Notes: generated by a model not told the origin, from the sequence alone. A stretch of 59,490 nucleotides of DNA from Donghicola sp041224595 (GCF_041224595.1 NZ_JBGFGN010000128.1:1-59490); one strand, 5' to 3'. Counted from the stretch's first letter, positions 8,966 to 17,550 are shown. Translations and numbers: made by a program.

Positions 8966-9858
8966 GTCGGGTCTTCCATTTCTCGGATGTGGGTCGTGAT
9001 CAGCGCCGAAAGCCGCGGCGCAAGTGCGGCGGTGATTTCGTGGCCCATGCCAGTAATCGTTTCGTGCCGTGCGCCGTTGATGGCCCACGCCGTGGCGCGG
9101 CCGCCTGATGGATGGACCAGCGGATCGCGGTCACCGTGGATCACCAGCGTTGGGGCGTGGATCTTTGCCAGTTCAGCGGTGCGGTCGCCCGAAGCGATGA
9201 TTGCGCCAATCTGCCGACCTGTGCCCGCAAATTGCGCCAGTCCGCCCCTGTCAAAGGACAGGGCAAAGGTCTCGCGCGCCTCTTCTGGGTCCGCTGGGAA
9301 GCCTTTGCCGCCGATGAAACGCGACAATACCATCCGGCGCTCGATAAAGGCTGTTCGATCTGTTGCGGGCTTGCGTGACAGCTCCAGCATCATCCGCAGA
9401 CCGGGTTGGCCGACCTTCTTCGCCCCTGTGGAAGAAAAGATAGATGTCAGGCTTGCCACCCGCTCAGGGTGACGCGCGGCAATGGTCTGCGCGATCATGC
9501 CGCCCATCGACATGCCAACGATGTGCGCTTGGTCTAGGCGCAAATGATCCATCAGCGCCACACTGTCCAGAGCCATATCGCCAAGATCATAGGCACCTGG
9601 CGGCGCACGTCTGAACAGCTTCTGGCGCAGGTTCGGCACAGGGCCATCGAGATAGGTCGAGCGCCCGGAATCGCGGTTGTCAAAGGTGATGACACGATAG
9701 CCGGCGGCTATGAGCGCATCGATAAATGCGCGCGGCCAGTGCACCAGCTGAAAGCCGAGCCCGATGATCAAGAGGATTGGCACGCCCTTGCCTTCGTCCG
9801 TGTAACAGAGGCGGATGCCGCTTGGTAGGTCGGCGAACTGTTCTTCTGCGCAGATCAT
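8962..9858 (-). CDS. Alpha/beta-fold hydrolase
   Basis: A 298-residue alpha/beta hydrolase beginning MICAEEQFADLPSG. The nucleophile elbow is GMSMGG near residue 110, the acid lies in HGDRDPLV and the His in GMGHE near the end. The FDNRDSGRST segment is typical of the esterase/epoxide-hydrolase-like class. Its start overlaps the monooxygenase stop and its stop overlaps the SDR start, both by ATGA. An ester hydrolase next to a Baeyer-Villiger monooxygenase is the expected next step: it would split the ester or lactone product into an alcohol and an acid. A longer upstream frame lies inside the monooxygenase and is not used. Confidence 0.9.
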   Translation of the reverse strand: MICAEEQFADLPSGIRLCYTDEGKGVPILLIIGLGFQLVHWPRAFIDALIAAGYRVITFDNRDSGRSTYLDGPVPNLRQKLFRRAPPGAYDLGDMALDSVALMDHLRLDQAHIVGMSMGGMIAQTIAARHPERVASLTSIFSSTGAKKVGQPGLRMMLELSRKPATDRTAFIERRMVLSRFIGGKGFPADPEEARETFALSFDRGGLAQFAGTGRQIGAIIASGDRTAELAKIHAPTLVIHGDRDPLVHPSGGRATAWAINGARHETITGMGHEITAALAPRLSALITTHIREMEDPT

Positions 9859-11342
9859 GCGGGGGCCCCTTGTGGCAGTGGCGTCAGCTGCATCTGTGGT
9901 TCGATCACCGCGCCTTGGGCAAAGATCGCTTCGTCCGAGCGATAGTTGAAACTCATGACCCAAGGCGCCTCTGGCCCTTGACGCGGCAGCGTGTCGATAG
10001 AGCGTTTCACATAGCCCGCCGCGAAGTCCAGCAGCGGTCTCGTTTCCATATGGCCTTCGGGGCGCTGCGGCGTGCAGACTGCCATTCCGCGTCCCTCCAT
10101 CTCTGACAGCAGGCGGCAGAAGTATTGGCACAGCAGATCGACCTTGAGCGTCCAAGACGAGTTCGTATAGCCCACCGCCATCGCGAAGTTCGGAATGCCG
10201 TCCAACATCATCCCCTTGAAGATCAAGTGATCGGACCAGCGCACCTTTGCTCCGTCAATGCTGAACTGCGCCCCGCCCATGAGCCGCAGGGTCAGGCCGG
10301 TGGCGGTCACAATGATATCGGCTTCGACCAACGTACCATCCTGCATCTCGATGCCTTCGGGCCTAAAGCGGGCGATGCCACCGGTCACGATAGAACAAGA
10401 TCCGTCTGACAGCGCGTGAAACAGATCCCCCCCCGGCACGGCGCACAGGCGTTGATCCCACGGATCATAGGGCGGGTTGAAATGCGTGTCGACGGGATAG
10501 GCATCGGGCAGTTGCTTGCGGTTTACCCAGCGGATCAGTCGGCGCATGCGGTTAGGGTATCGCTGACACAGGCGGTAGACGATATTCTGTTTCCAGATGT
10601 TCTTGCGGCGCAGAGCGGGGGCCACACGGTCCTTTGGCAGGATGCGGCGAAAGAGGCCGAGCAAGGGGTCGACCGCCGGAATTGGCATGACATAGCTGGG
10701 GGTGCGCTGAACCTGCACCACATGGGCGGCCCGTTTGGCCAATTCCGGCAGCAGCGTCACCGCGGTCGCGCCAGAGCCGATGACCGCCACCCGCTTGCCG
10801 TCATAATCCAGCCCCTCGGGCCAGTGCTGCGGATGTACGATTTGACCTGTGAAGCTGTCCTCGTGGGGAAAGTCCGGCCGATACCCCTGAGCATAGTCGT
10901 AATAACCCGTCGCCGAAAAGATCCAGCGTGCGCGCCATACCTCAATGGTCCCGTCGGCTTGCCGAGTGGTTACGGTCCACAGCGCCTGTTCCGATGACCA
11001 GTCGCAGGTGGTGACCTTGCGGCCAAACCGGATGCGGTCAAGGATGCCGGCCTCGCTGGCGGCCTCTCCGATATAGCGCTTTATCTCGGGCCCTGATGCA
11101 ATGGTTTCGGGGCGGTCCCACGGCTTGAACCCGTATGCAAACGTATAGAGGTCGGAATCCGAGCGAATGCCGGGATAGCGGAACAAGTCCCACGTCCCGC
11201 CAAGGTCATCGCGCATTTCCAACAGGAGGACAGACGTGTCTGGACGCTGCTGGGCCAAATAGGCGGCACACCCGATGCCGGACAGGCCTGCACCAAGGAT
11301 TAGGACGTCGCTGAACGCTGGTTCAGACATCGTATCAAGCAT
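9855..11342 (-). CDS. Flavin-containing (Baeyer-Villiger type) monooxygenase
   Basis: A 495-residue flavoprotein. The FAD-binding GAGLSGIG is near residue 17 and the second Rossmann motif GSGATA, for NADPH, near 190. Between them the segment FTGQIVHPQHWP fits the Baeyer-Villiger fingerprint FxGxxxHxxxW[P/D]. GGTWDLFRYPGIRSDSD is also characteristic. These enzymes insert oxygen next to a ketone carbonyl to give an ester or lactone. The ATG is supported by AGGGAGGAA seven bases upstream. It leads an operon with an esterase-like hydrolase and an SDR, divergent from a PucR-type regulator, which together form a plausible ketone-degradation path. Confidence 0.9.
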   Translation of the reverse strand: MLDTMSEPAFSDVLILGAGLSGIGCAAYLAQQRPDTSVLLLEMRDDLGGTWDLFRYPGIRSDSDLYTFAYGFKPWDRPETIASGPEIKRYIGEAASEAGILDRIRFGRKVTTCDWSSEQALWTVTTRQADGTIEVWRARWIFSATGYYDYAQGYRPDFPHEDSFTGQIVHPQHWPEGLDYDGKRVAVIGSGATAVTLLPELAKRAAHVVQVQRTPSYVMPIPAVDPLLGLFRRILPKDRVAPALRRKNIWKQNIVYRLCQRYPNRMRRLIRWVNRKQLPDAYPVDTHFNPPYDPWDQRLCAVPGGDLFHALSDGSCSIVTGGIARFRPEGIEMQDGTLVEADIIVTATGLTLRLMGGAQFSIDGAKVRWSDHLIFKGMMLDGIPNFAMAVGYTNSSWTLKVDLLCQYFCRLLSEMEGRGMAVCTPQRPEGHMETRPLLDFAAGYVKRSIDTLPRQGPEAPWVMSFNYRSDEAIFAQGAVIEPQMQLTPLPQGAPA

Positions 11343-11381
11343 TGTAAATTCCTCCCTGTTCTCACCCTAGAGGCCGTCGAA

Positions 11382-11395
11382 ACCTGAATTCAGGT
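11382..11395. promoter_or_regulatory. Perfect 14-bp palindrome, candidate operator
   Basis: ACCTGAATTCAGGT is a perfect inverted repeat in the 112-bp gap between the divergent monooxygenase and PucR-type genes, 40 bp from the former start and 60 bp from the latter. It is a good candidate site for the PucR-type regulator. No binding evidence is available. Confidence 0.5.
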
Positions 11396-11454
11396 GCAAA
11401 ATGCATCACCCATGGTAATTTATAGTGCATATTGCTCATGTCGGAGGGCCACTG

Positions 11455-12651
11455 ATGGTTACGCAGGAACGACGCAACACGCTTATGCGCGAGGCAGCGA
11501 CGCGCGCTCGTGCCGATGAGACAGGGCTGCGGGCGCTTGATGCGGCCGTGGTTGCGGCGATTGGCGCGACCGAAGATCCCATCATCGCTGCGCGGGTGCG
11601 ACGATCCAACCGTGTCAACCTTGAGCAATGGCTGAGCCGCACAATTCTCGATCCTGCGCGTATCCCTACTTATGAGGCGACACCGGATATTCTGCGCGCT
11701 GCGCAAGAAAATGCCCGAAGCGGGCAGGGCGAGACGGCACTCGCGGCGTTCCAGGCGGGCCATGCCGTGGCTTGGCAGGTCTGGAGTGCGGCGGTCTTTG
11801 CGCTGACCCGAGATCCGGAAGAACTGCGTGCGGTGCTGGAATTTTCGCATCGTTCGATTTCCACCTTCGTCGCCGAAGCCGCCAGCTTGATCCGAGCTGA
11901 AAACGCGCGGGTCCTTGCCGATATGACAGCGGGTTCGCCTGAAAGGCGGCGCCTGTTGGTGACGCAGATCCTCGAAGGGCTGGAGGTTGATGTCCAAGCG
12001 GCAGGAAGACGGCTGGGCTATCGTCTGGATCAGGAACACCTTGCGCTGATTGTCTGGGGGATTGATCCCAGCATGGAGCCCTCGGTGCTGGATCGACTGG
12101 TGTCGAACCTCGCAAACCTGAGAGATGGCCCTCTGTTGTCAATCAACGACGACAGCTTGCGCCGTTGGGTTTGGTGTCCTGTCCGAGAAGGCGTCGAGCT
12201 GCCTGCGCTAGACGGTCTGTGCCCACCCGATCTCCGGATCGCTGTCGGCACATTTGGGCGGGGGCTGGACGGTTTTCGGCAAAGTCATGCTGCGGCGCAG
12301 GCCGCTCAGCGGGTTTTGGCATCCGCGCCCGATCAGGTGCGCGTCGCGCGCCACGAAGACACACGGCTGCCAGCCCTTTTGATGGCGGACGTCCCGCGCG
12401 CGCGCCGCTTTGTCTCCGAGGTTCTGGGCCGCTGCGAGACGGTATCGCCCGTGCTGCTGAAGACGTTGCGCTGCTATCTGCGACAGGGGGAAAGTATGAC
12501 GGCGACGGCAGAGGTGCTTGGCCTGCATCGCAACACCGTCACGCGACAACTCGCGCAGATCGAAGATCGTTTACCAAAGCCTCTAGCGACGAACCGCGCC
12601 GAACTGTCGGCGGCTGTCGAACTGCTGCACTGGATGCCCCGTCGGGATTAA
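11455..12651 (+). CDS. PucR/CdaR-type helix-turn-helix regulator
   Basis: A 398-residue regulator with a long N-terminal sensory part, a central region around residues 180-330 and a C-terminal PucR-type helix-turn-helix: LLKTLRCYLRQ, then ESMTATAEVLGLHRNTVTRQL and AQIEDRL. This is the pattern of activators that respond to pathway metabolites. The ATG at 11455 has GGAGGG just upstream. Divergence from the monooxygenase operon, with a perfect palindrome between, suggests it controls that operon and itself. Confidence 0.85.
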   Translation: MVTQERRNTLMREAATRARADETGLRALDAAVVAAIGATEDPIIAARVRRSNRVNLEQWLSRTILDPARIPTYEATPDILRAAQENARSGQGETALAAFQAGHAVAWQVWSAAVFALTRDPEELRAVLEFSHRSISTFVAEAASLIRAENARVLADMTAGSPERRRLLVTQILEGLEVDVQAAGRRLGYRLDQEHLALIVWGIDPSMEPSVLDRLVSNLANLRDGPLLSINDDSLRRWVWCPVREGVELPALDGLCPPDLRIAVGTFGRGLDGFRQSHAAAQAAQRVLASAPDQVRVARHEDTRLPALLMADVPRARRFVSEVLGRCETVSPVLLKTLRCYLRQGESMTATAEVLGLHRNTVTRQLAQIEDRLPKPLATNRAELSAAVELLHWMPRRD

Positions 12652-12792
12652 TATTGCCCCTGCCAAAGTGGGCAGAACCTATGCTGGCAGACCAGTGTCT
12701 GCTCTTAGGATTCCAGACCGCAAAGCCTCAGACCGAAAGGCCTACCAAAAGCGGCGTTTCTTTGTGCGAGCGACATCTCCCCGATTGGGGTT

Positions 12793-13290
12793 TTAGCGAT
12801 AGCGCGTAATCTTGTCTGCTGACAGAGCGTAGCCGACCTCGGCCAACTGCGTCGAGATGGACGCTGTCCCAAACATCCCGGTAACCGTCACAGCCGAAAA
12901 CAAACCTTCATTCTCGTATGGCCTCTCGGTAGATACGAGCACGAGCTGGTTCGCAGGCGGAGGCGGGACATGGACGCAGGCTCCAACGTACGGGACCAAT
13001 AAAAATGCGGTTAGGCCGGTGCCCTCGTAATCTAGCGGGACGACGAAACCGGAAAGGCGCACAATCTGACCGTTCCAGTCTGATTTTACCCCTGTCGATA
13101 TGGGCTGGCTTGCGGCAGGAGCCGCTTCGTCGTGGGACAGCAATCCTCGCAGAGGGTTCTTGGCTTCTGTCGCATCCGCGGGCAGCAGATCCGGCCACTC
13201 TAGGTCGATCACCTCTTTGGCCCGCGAGAATGTTGGGTACGATAGAGTTGCGAGTGCGGTCAGGCAAAAGCTCCTGCGCGAAATCGTCAT
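12793..13290 (-). CDS. DUF3299 domain-containing protein (ZrgE-like)
   Basis: A 165-residue secreted protein with a short signal sequence (MTISRRSFCLTALATLSYPTFSRA) containing adjacent arginines, possibly Tat-type. The DUF3299 core is LSGFVVPLDYEGTGLTAFLLVPY, then VGACVHVPPPPANQ, with Cys and His that could bind metal. Its start overlaps the upstream paralogue by ATGA. It is the last of five coupled genes equivalent in content to the Vibrio cholerae zrgABCDE zinc-uptake operon. A role as a periplasmic zinc accessory is inferred from that context; which copy matches ZrgD and which ZrgE is uncertain. Confidence 0.8.
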   Translation of the reverse strand: MTISRRSFCLTALATLSYPTFSRAKEVIDLEWPDLLPADATEAKNPLRGLLSHDEAAPAASQPISTGVKSDWNGQIVRLSGFVVPLDYEGTGLTAFLLVPYVGACVHVPPPPANQLVLVSTERPYENEGLFSAVTVTGMFGTASISTQLAEVGYALSADKITRYR

Positions 13291-13799
13291 GAGTAGATTT
13301 CGATATGTTGCGCTGTCAGGTGATAGCCGATTTCGGCGAGCTCTGTTGATTGCAGTTGGGTCTTCAGAAGGCCAGTCACCCAAACGGGGTCCCAAAGGTT
13401 GTCATTGGGCCAAGGTGGATTTGCGTCGACCAAGACCAGCTGATTGGGCGGCGGCGGCGGGGTGTGGATGCAGGCACCGACATAGGGCACCAGAAGAAAG
13501 CTGGGGACGCCCGCGTTGGTTTGCTCTAACGGGATGATGTAGCCGGGCATACGGATAATCTTACCGTTCAGTGCCTCGTTCATCTTGAAGGAATTGGCAT
13601 CATATTCGGGCCGCCAGAAATCGGCCGCTTCGTCGATGATACCGGGTCCGATGATTTCGCCATAAGGCAGGCCGGGCGGGATTAGATCGTCCCACGTGAT
13701 CGTTTCCCCTGCTTCTGCCAGCGCGTCGTGCGGCAGTGCCCCCGCAGCGCAGAGGGTCGTCAGGACAGTCCGTCGGTCAATGCAGGGTCTCTTTGTCAT
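13287..13799 (-). CDS. DUF3299 domain-containing protein (ZrgD-like)
   Basis: A 170-residue paralogue of the next gene, sharing the MPGYIIPLEQ ... SFLLVPYVGACIHTPPPPPNQ core and a closely similar C-terminus (ELAEIGYHLTAQHIEIYS versus QLAEVGYALSADKITRYR). The N-terminus (TKRPCIDRRTVLTTLCAAG) looks like an export signal with two arginines. It overlaps the permease gene upstream and the second paralogue downstream by four bases each. The tandem pair probably arose by duplication and serves the same zinc ABC system. Confidence 0.8.
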   Translation of the reverse strand: MTKRPCIDRRTVLTTLCAAGALPHDALAEAGETITWDDLIPPGLPYGEIIGPGIIDEAADFWRPEYDANSFKMNEALNGKIIRMPGYIIPLEQTNAGVPSFLLVPYVGACIHTPPPPPNQLVLVDANPPWPNDNLWDPVWVTGLLKTQLQSTELAEIGYHLTAQHIEIYS

Positions 13800-15043
13800 A
13801 TCTTCACCACCATACCATCCGCGAGCGAGAGTCGGTAAGCCCGCAATGCAGGCAGAAGGCTGGAAACAGCGGCGGCCAAGATCACACCTGCGAGAACAGA
13901 GGCTTCTTGCAAGGTCGGCGGATCGATGGGGAGCCAGATCCCAAAGGAGGCATCAATGTAGGGTCTCGTGATCGCGAGCAGCCCGTAAATCAGCGCGATG
14001 CCCAAAGCCGCACCAATCGCAGCCATCAGCATTGCCTCGAGCACGAGCAGCCCCAGGATAGTTGCAGGGCTGGCACCCATTGCGCGCCAGATCGCCATTT
14101 CGCGGCGACGCTCGTTCAACGAAGCAAAAATCATGGCCATCATCCCCAACAGGGCAGTCATAACCACCATCCCTGAAACGGCGAGCAAAGCGGTCTCGGC
14201 AATCCCTACGATCTGCCAGAGCTCTTGCAAGGCAACGGCCGGCATAACAGCCAGCAGGGGTTCCTCGGGGTATTCGTTGATCCAGCGCTGCAAGCCAAAA
14301 ATTTGGAGGCGGGATTTTGTTCCGATCAAAGCTGCTGTGATCGCGGTAGGTGTCAGATCCATTTGACGGATCGTTTCCACAGGGGTGGTGTTGCGGGTCT
14401 TTGCACCGCTTTGCCAATCCACATGAATGGCTTCGATGGCACGCAGGCCTACGATAACCGTGCGATCAACCGGCGTTCCGGTTTTCTCGAGGATGCCCGC
14501 GATGCGAAAGGGCTGGTCATCGTGTTCGGTAAAAGAGGCCAAGCCATGCGCAATGACAATCGGATCGCCAATCTTGTACCCCAGAGTGGCCGCAACATCC
14601 GCACCAATCACTGTGTCATAGAGGTCAGATAGGCCCGAACCACTCTCAAAGCGCAGAGAGCGGTCGCCGCGATACTGGTAGCGGTCAAAAAACTCTGGCG
14701 TCGTGCCCATGACGCGGAACTGTTTGTGACTGTCGCCAAGGGATATCGGGACGCTCCAGTCGACCTCGGGGCGCGCGGCGATGTCCTGATAGCTTTGCCA
14801 AGTGACGTTGTTTGTCGCGTTTCCGATGCGGAAAACCGAATAGAGCAGCAGTTGAACAGAACCAGATCGTGCGCCGACAATCAGATCCGTACCTGAAATC
14901 GTATCGGCAAAGCTGGTTCGCGCACCGGTCCGTATCTTCTCGACGCCCAAGAACAACGTGACCGAGAGCGCGATCGCAAGGATTGTCATGCCAACCGTCA
15001 AGGCGCGCGCCATCAACGAGCCGAGGGCGAGGCGCAAGATCAT
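13796..15043 (-). CDS. zrgC: ABC transporter permease, FtsX/MacB type (ZrgC-like)
   Basis: A 415-residue permease with one N-terminal membrane helix, a large periplasmic domain and three C-terminal helices, the architecture of FtsX/MacB-class ABC permeases and not of classical importers. The cytoplasmic EMAIWRAMGASPATI segment, which couples to the ATPase, is clear. It lies between the ATPase and the DUF3299 pair, overlapping each by four bases. Gene content matches zrgABCDE, reported as a second zinc-uptake system of Vibrio cholerae. How an FtsX-type permease would support import is not obvious. Confidence 0.85.
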   Translation of the reverse strand: MILRLALGSLMARALTVGMTILAIALSVTLFLGVEKIRTGARTSFADTISGTDLIVGARSGSVQLLLYSVFRIGNATNNVTWQSYQDIAARPEVDWSVPISLGDSHKQFRVMGTTPEFFDRYQYRGDRSLRFESGSGLSDLYDTVIGADVAATLGYKIGDPIVIAHGLASFTEHDDQPFRIAGILEKTGTPVDRTVIVGLRAIEAIHVDWQSGAKTRNTTPVETIRQMDLTPTAITAALIGTKSRLQIFGLQRWINEYPEEPLLAVMPAVALQELWQIVGIAETALLAVSGMVVMTALLGMMAMIFASLNERRREMAIWRAMGASPATILGLLVLEAMLMAAIGAALGIALIYGLLAITRPYIDASFGIWLPIDPPTLQEASVLAGVILAAAVSSLLPALRAYRLSLADGMVVKI

Positions 15044-15738
15044 GTCGCGTTCCTTTGGGTTGATGTGATGTCAGTCAGGTGAACCACACGGTCGAAATGC
15101 TCGGACAGGCGCGCGTCATGGCTGACCATCAGCAAAGAGGTGCCAGCACTGCGGACCTGATGGAAGAGCAAAGACAGAAAGCCCGCTTGGGTGGCCGCAT
15201 CCAATGCAGATGTCGGTTCGTCTGCAATGATCAGAGGGGGCTGGCCAATCAAAGCGCGGGCGACTGCAACGCGTTGCTGTTGGCCAACGCTCAATGTGCC
15301 TGCTTTCATCTGGGGGGCGCCTTTCGGCAGTCCCAAAGCAGTGCAAAGATCAGTAATCACAGATGTCATGTTCCCCGCCCGCCGTTGACGTTCTGGGGCG
15401 AAACGTAGCGGAAGGGCAATATTATCGGCCACAGTGGCGTAGGGCAGCAGATTAAACTGTTGAAAGATCACTCCGATCTGGTCCGCACGAAATCGATCCC
15501 GTTTGCCTGCACTCAGCCCGCCCAACTCGGTTCCATTGACAAAAATATGTCCTTGCTGCGCGGCCACTATTCCGCAGATCAGAGACAGCAAGGTCGACTT
15601 GCCTGACCCGCTCTCACCCAGCAGAAGCACGGTTTCCCCTTTGGCGATCTCAAAGGCGGGACAGCGCATTTCAAACCCACCTTGGCCTCGCCAGGAAAAC
15701 CGGACATCACTCACTGCAAGAGCGGGAGCTTCTCTCAT
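15040..15738 (-). CDS. zrgB: ABC transporter ATP-binding protein (ZrgB-like)
   Basis: A 232-residue ATPase of the LolD/MacB group. Walker A is GESGSGKST near residue 40, the Q-loop is in IGVIFQQFNLLPY, the signature is LSVGQQQR (Val in place of the first Gly of LSGGQ) and Walker B is LIIADEPTSALD, with the H-loop in MVSHD. It powers the adjacent FtsX-type permease. ATGA overlaps with zrgA upstream and the permease downstream show tight coupling in a five-gene operon. Confidence 0.9.
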   Translation of the reverse strand: MREAPALAVSDVRFSWRGQGGFEMRCPAFEIAKGETVLLLGESGSGKSTLLSLICGIVAAQQGHIFVNGTELGGLSAGKRDRFRADQIGVIFQQFNLLPYATVADNIALPLRFAPERQRRAGNMTSVITDLCTALGLPKGAPQMKAGTLSVGQQQRVAVARALIGQPPLIIADEPTSALDAATQAGFLSLLFHQVRSAGTSLLMVSHDARLSEHFDRVVHLTDITSTQRNAT

Positions 15739-16334
15739 TTCAAAGAAATCACGGGTTCGTCGCGGGTGGCTTCGGCGGCTCCGACTCCGGCGTCGGTCAC
15801 ATATGTCACATCGACCTCCTTGGCCTGTGCGAACGTGTCGAAGAAGCTAAAGGTCAACTGGGTCAGAGCCTCTGGGTTCGCACATGTAAAGTGATAGTGC
15901 GCCAAGAACTCGTTGTGTGCGTCTTCGTCTTCGTGATCCGCATGTTCATGTTCATGTTCATGTTCATGTTCCGCGTGATCTTCGTCGTGGTGATCGTCAT
16001 GATCATCGTGGTGATCGGCGTCCTCGGAAAGATGTGCATCAACCTCGCTCAGTTCGCAACCTGCTTCAGTCGGAAGGAGGAGCACGGTCGCTGGGTCTTG
16101 GAGTTGCGTCAGTGCCGAGGCAACGGCGGCTTTGTCCTCTTCGCTTTCTGCGCGGTATTCAAACCCGACCAGATCCATCCCAGGGGCTTTTAGCATCGCT
16201 TCGGCGGTCTGCCCCTCGACTGCGAATTCGAGTGTACTGACCCCGTGAATGTGCGCCTGCATCTCGCGGGTTTCTTCTGCAAATGCGGGGAGAGCCGCCA
16301 CGCTGGCAAGAAGGGAAAACATGAAATTTTTCAT
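15735..16334 (-). CDS. zrgA: DUF2796 zinc-binding periplasmic protein (ZrgA-like)
   Basis: A 199-residue secreted protein: signal peptide MKNFMFSLLASVAALPAFA, then HIHGVSTLEFAVEGQ, which is the DUF2796 opening, and a Cys-containing LPTEAGCEL. In the middle is a remarkable stretch of about 35 residues consisting almost only of His, Asp and Glu, surely able to bind zinc. The C-terminal part (ALTQLTFSFFDTFAQAKEVDV) is DUF2796-like again. It is first in the five-gene zrg-type operon and divergent from sitA. A Zur-like palindrome lies about 60 bp upstream, consistent with repression by zinc. Confidence 0.88.
   Translation of the reverse strand: MKNFMFSLLASVAALPAFAEETREMQAHIHGVSTLEFAVEGQTAEAMLKAPGMDLVGFEYRAESEEDKAAVASALTQLQDPATVLLLPTEAGCELSEVDAHLSEDADHHDDHDDHHDEDHAEHEHEHEHEHADHEDEDAHNEFLAHYHFTCANPEALTQLTFSFFDTFAQAKEVDVTYVTDAGVGAAEATRDEPVISLK
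15941..15970. repeat. Five tandem copies of CATGTT inside zrgA
   Basis: A perfect hexanucleotide repeat, CATGTT five times, in frame with the gene. On the coding strand it encodes alternating Glu and His in the metal-binding stretch. Each slip adds or removes one Glu-His pair without a frameshift, so copy number may vary between strains. Confidence 0.85.
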
Positions 16335-16394
16335 AATGGGCTATCCTTGTGGTGTCGAAATGCGCGTCACTACCGCGTACATTGCTATTCTTCT

Positions 16395-16407
16395 GTGATA
16401 GTATAAC
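16395..16407. promoter_or_regulatory. Candidate Zur box upstream of zrgA
   Basis: GTGATAGTATAAC is a 13-bp inverted repeat with one mismatched pair and closely resembles the core GTTATAnTATAAC of known zinc-uptake-regulator boxes. It lies 61 bp before the zrgA start, a suitable position for repression of the zinc operon. Assignment rests on consensus similarity and context. Confidence 0.55.
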
Positions 16408-16537
16408 GAAACGCAAGGTTGCGTGAGGTGCGTTTTCTTTGCCAGACTCGCGAAATTGAACCTTAGTTTCTTGGCATCTTCTACGTGACTTCGATGCATG
16501 TCTGGGCGGAACCGTGCCATGACTACGCTTTGTTTAT

Positions 16538-16556
16538 ATTGCGAGTGATTTGCAAT
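16538..16556. promoter_or_regulatory. Candidate Mur/Fur box upstream of sitA
   Basis: ATTGCGAGTGATTTGCAAT has perfect ATTGC/GCAAT ends and partial inner symmetry over 19 bp. Read on the other strand it contains TGCAAATCA...GCAA, like the manganese-responsive sites bound by Mur before alphaproteobacterial sit operons. It ends 91 bp before the sitA ATG. The zrgA-sitA gap, 16335-16647, holds no other feature I can name. Confidence 0.55.
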
Positions 16557-16647
16557 TGCATTCTGGAGTGGCACGCTTATCTCTTGTTTAACCCTTTGGT
16601 GCGGCCAGAGGTGCGGAATCGATCCAGTTCAGAGGAATGGTGTTTTT

Positions 16648-17550
16648 ATGACCTACCGAAACAGCGTCTTGTCAGCAGCGGCATGTCTCGCGTTGTCTGC
16701 CGGAATAGCATCCGCGGACGAAGATAAGATGAAGGTCGTGACAACCTTTACCGTCTTGGCCGACATGGCGTCCGAGGTGGCAGGTGACGCCGCAGAAGTT
16801 GTCTCTGTTACCAAACCCGGGGCAGAAATTCATGGATACGAGCCAACCCCTCGCGATATCGTTCGGGCCCACGACGCGGATCTCGTTTTATGGAACGGCT
16901 TGAACCTAGAGCTCTGGTTCGAGCAGTTCCTTGGGAATCTGGGGGATATCCCCTCGGTCACGTTGAGCGACGGGATCGATCCGATAGCGATCAATGCAGG
17001 TGCCTACGAAGGCAAGCCGAACCCCCACGCTTGGATGGGGCTAGAGAACGCGCAGATTTACATCGACAATATCGCCAGTGCTTTTGCCGATCAGGATCCT
17101 GAAAATGCAGAGGTCTACAAAGCGAATGCCGAGGCTTACAAGGCCAAGCTTCGGGAAACGTTGGATCCCTTGAAGGAGGCGGTTGCTGGCGTTCCCGAAG
17201 ATCAGCGCTGGCTCGTGACCTGCGAGGGCGCATTCAGCTATCTGGCGCGCGACTTCGGGATGAAAGAGCTGTATCTGTGGCCGATGAACGCCGACCAGAT
17301 GGGCACGCCCCAACAGGTACGGGCGGTCATCGATGGCGTGACAAAAAACAATATTCCCGTTGTTTTCTGCGAGAGCACTGTGAATACCTCGCCAGCAGAA
17401 CAGGTCGCGCGGGAAACAGGTGCGGCCTATGGTGGCGTGCTATACGTGGATAGCTTGTCTTCGACAGACGGGCCGGTCCCAACCTATCTCGATTTATTGA
17501 GGGTCACTGCGCAGACAGTTGTTGACGGCCTGAATGCCGGAATCAATTGA
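16648..17550 (+). CDS. sitA: Manganese/iron ABC transporter substrate-binding protein SitA
   Basis: A 300-residue cluster A-I metal-binding lipoprotein-like protein with signal peptide YRNSVLSAAACLALSAGIASA. Metal ligands of the SitA/PsaA family are visible: His in GAEIHGYEPTPRD, His in GKPNPHAWMGLENA, Glu in VTCEGAFSYLARDFG and Asp in LYVDSLSS. The lack of a His-rich loop favours manganese or iron over zinc (ZnuA). GAGGAA lies about ten bases before the ATG. It leads sitABCD and is divergent from the zinc operon. Confidence 0.92.
   Translation: MTYRNSVLSAAACLALSAGIASADEDKMKVVTTFTVLADMASEVAGDAAEVVSVTKPGAEIHGYEPTPRDIVRAHDADLVLWNGLNLELWFEQFLGNLGDIPSVTLSDGIDPIAINAGAYEGKPNPHAWMGLENAQIYIDNIASAFADQDPENAEVYKANAEAYKAKLRETLDPLKEAVAGVPEDQRWLVTCEGAFSYLARDFGMKELYLWPMNADQMGTPQQVRAVIDGVTKNNIPVVFCESTVNTSPAEQVARETGAAYGGVLYVDSLSSTDGPVPTYLDLLRVTAQTVVDGLNAGIN

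Noticed and set aside
16648..17550. Naming the metal-binding protein znuA
   Set aside because: It lacks the His-rich loop and its ATPase/two-permease layout matches sitABCD; zinc is better assigned to the zrg operon.
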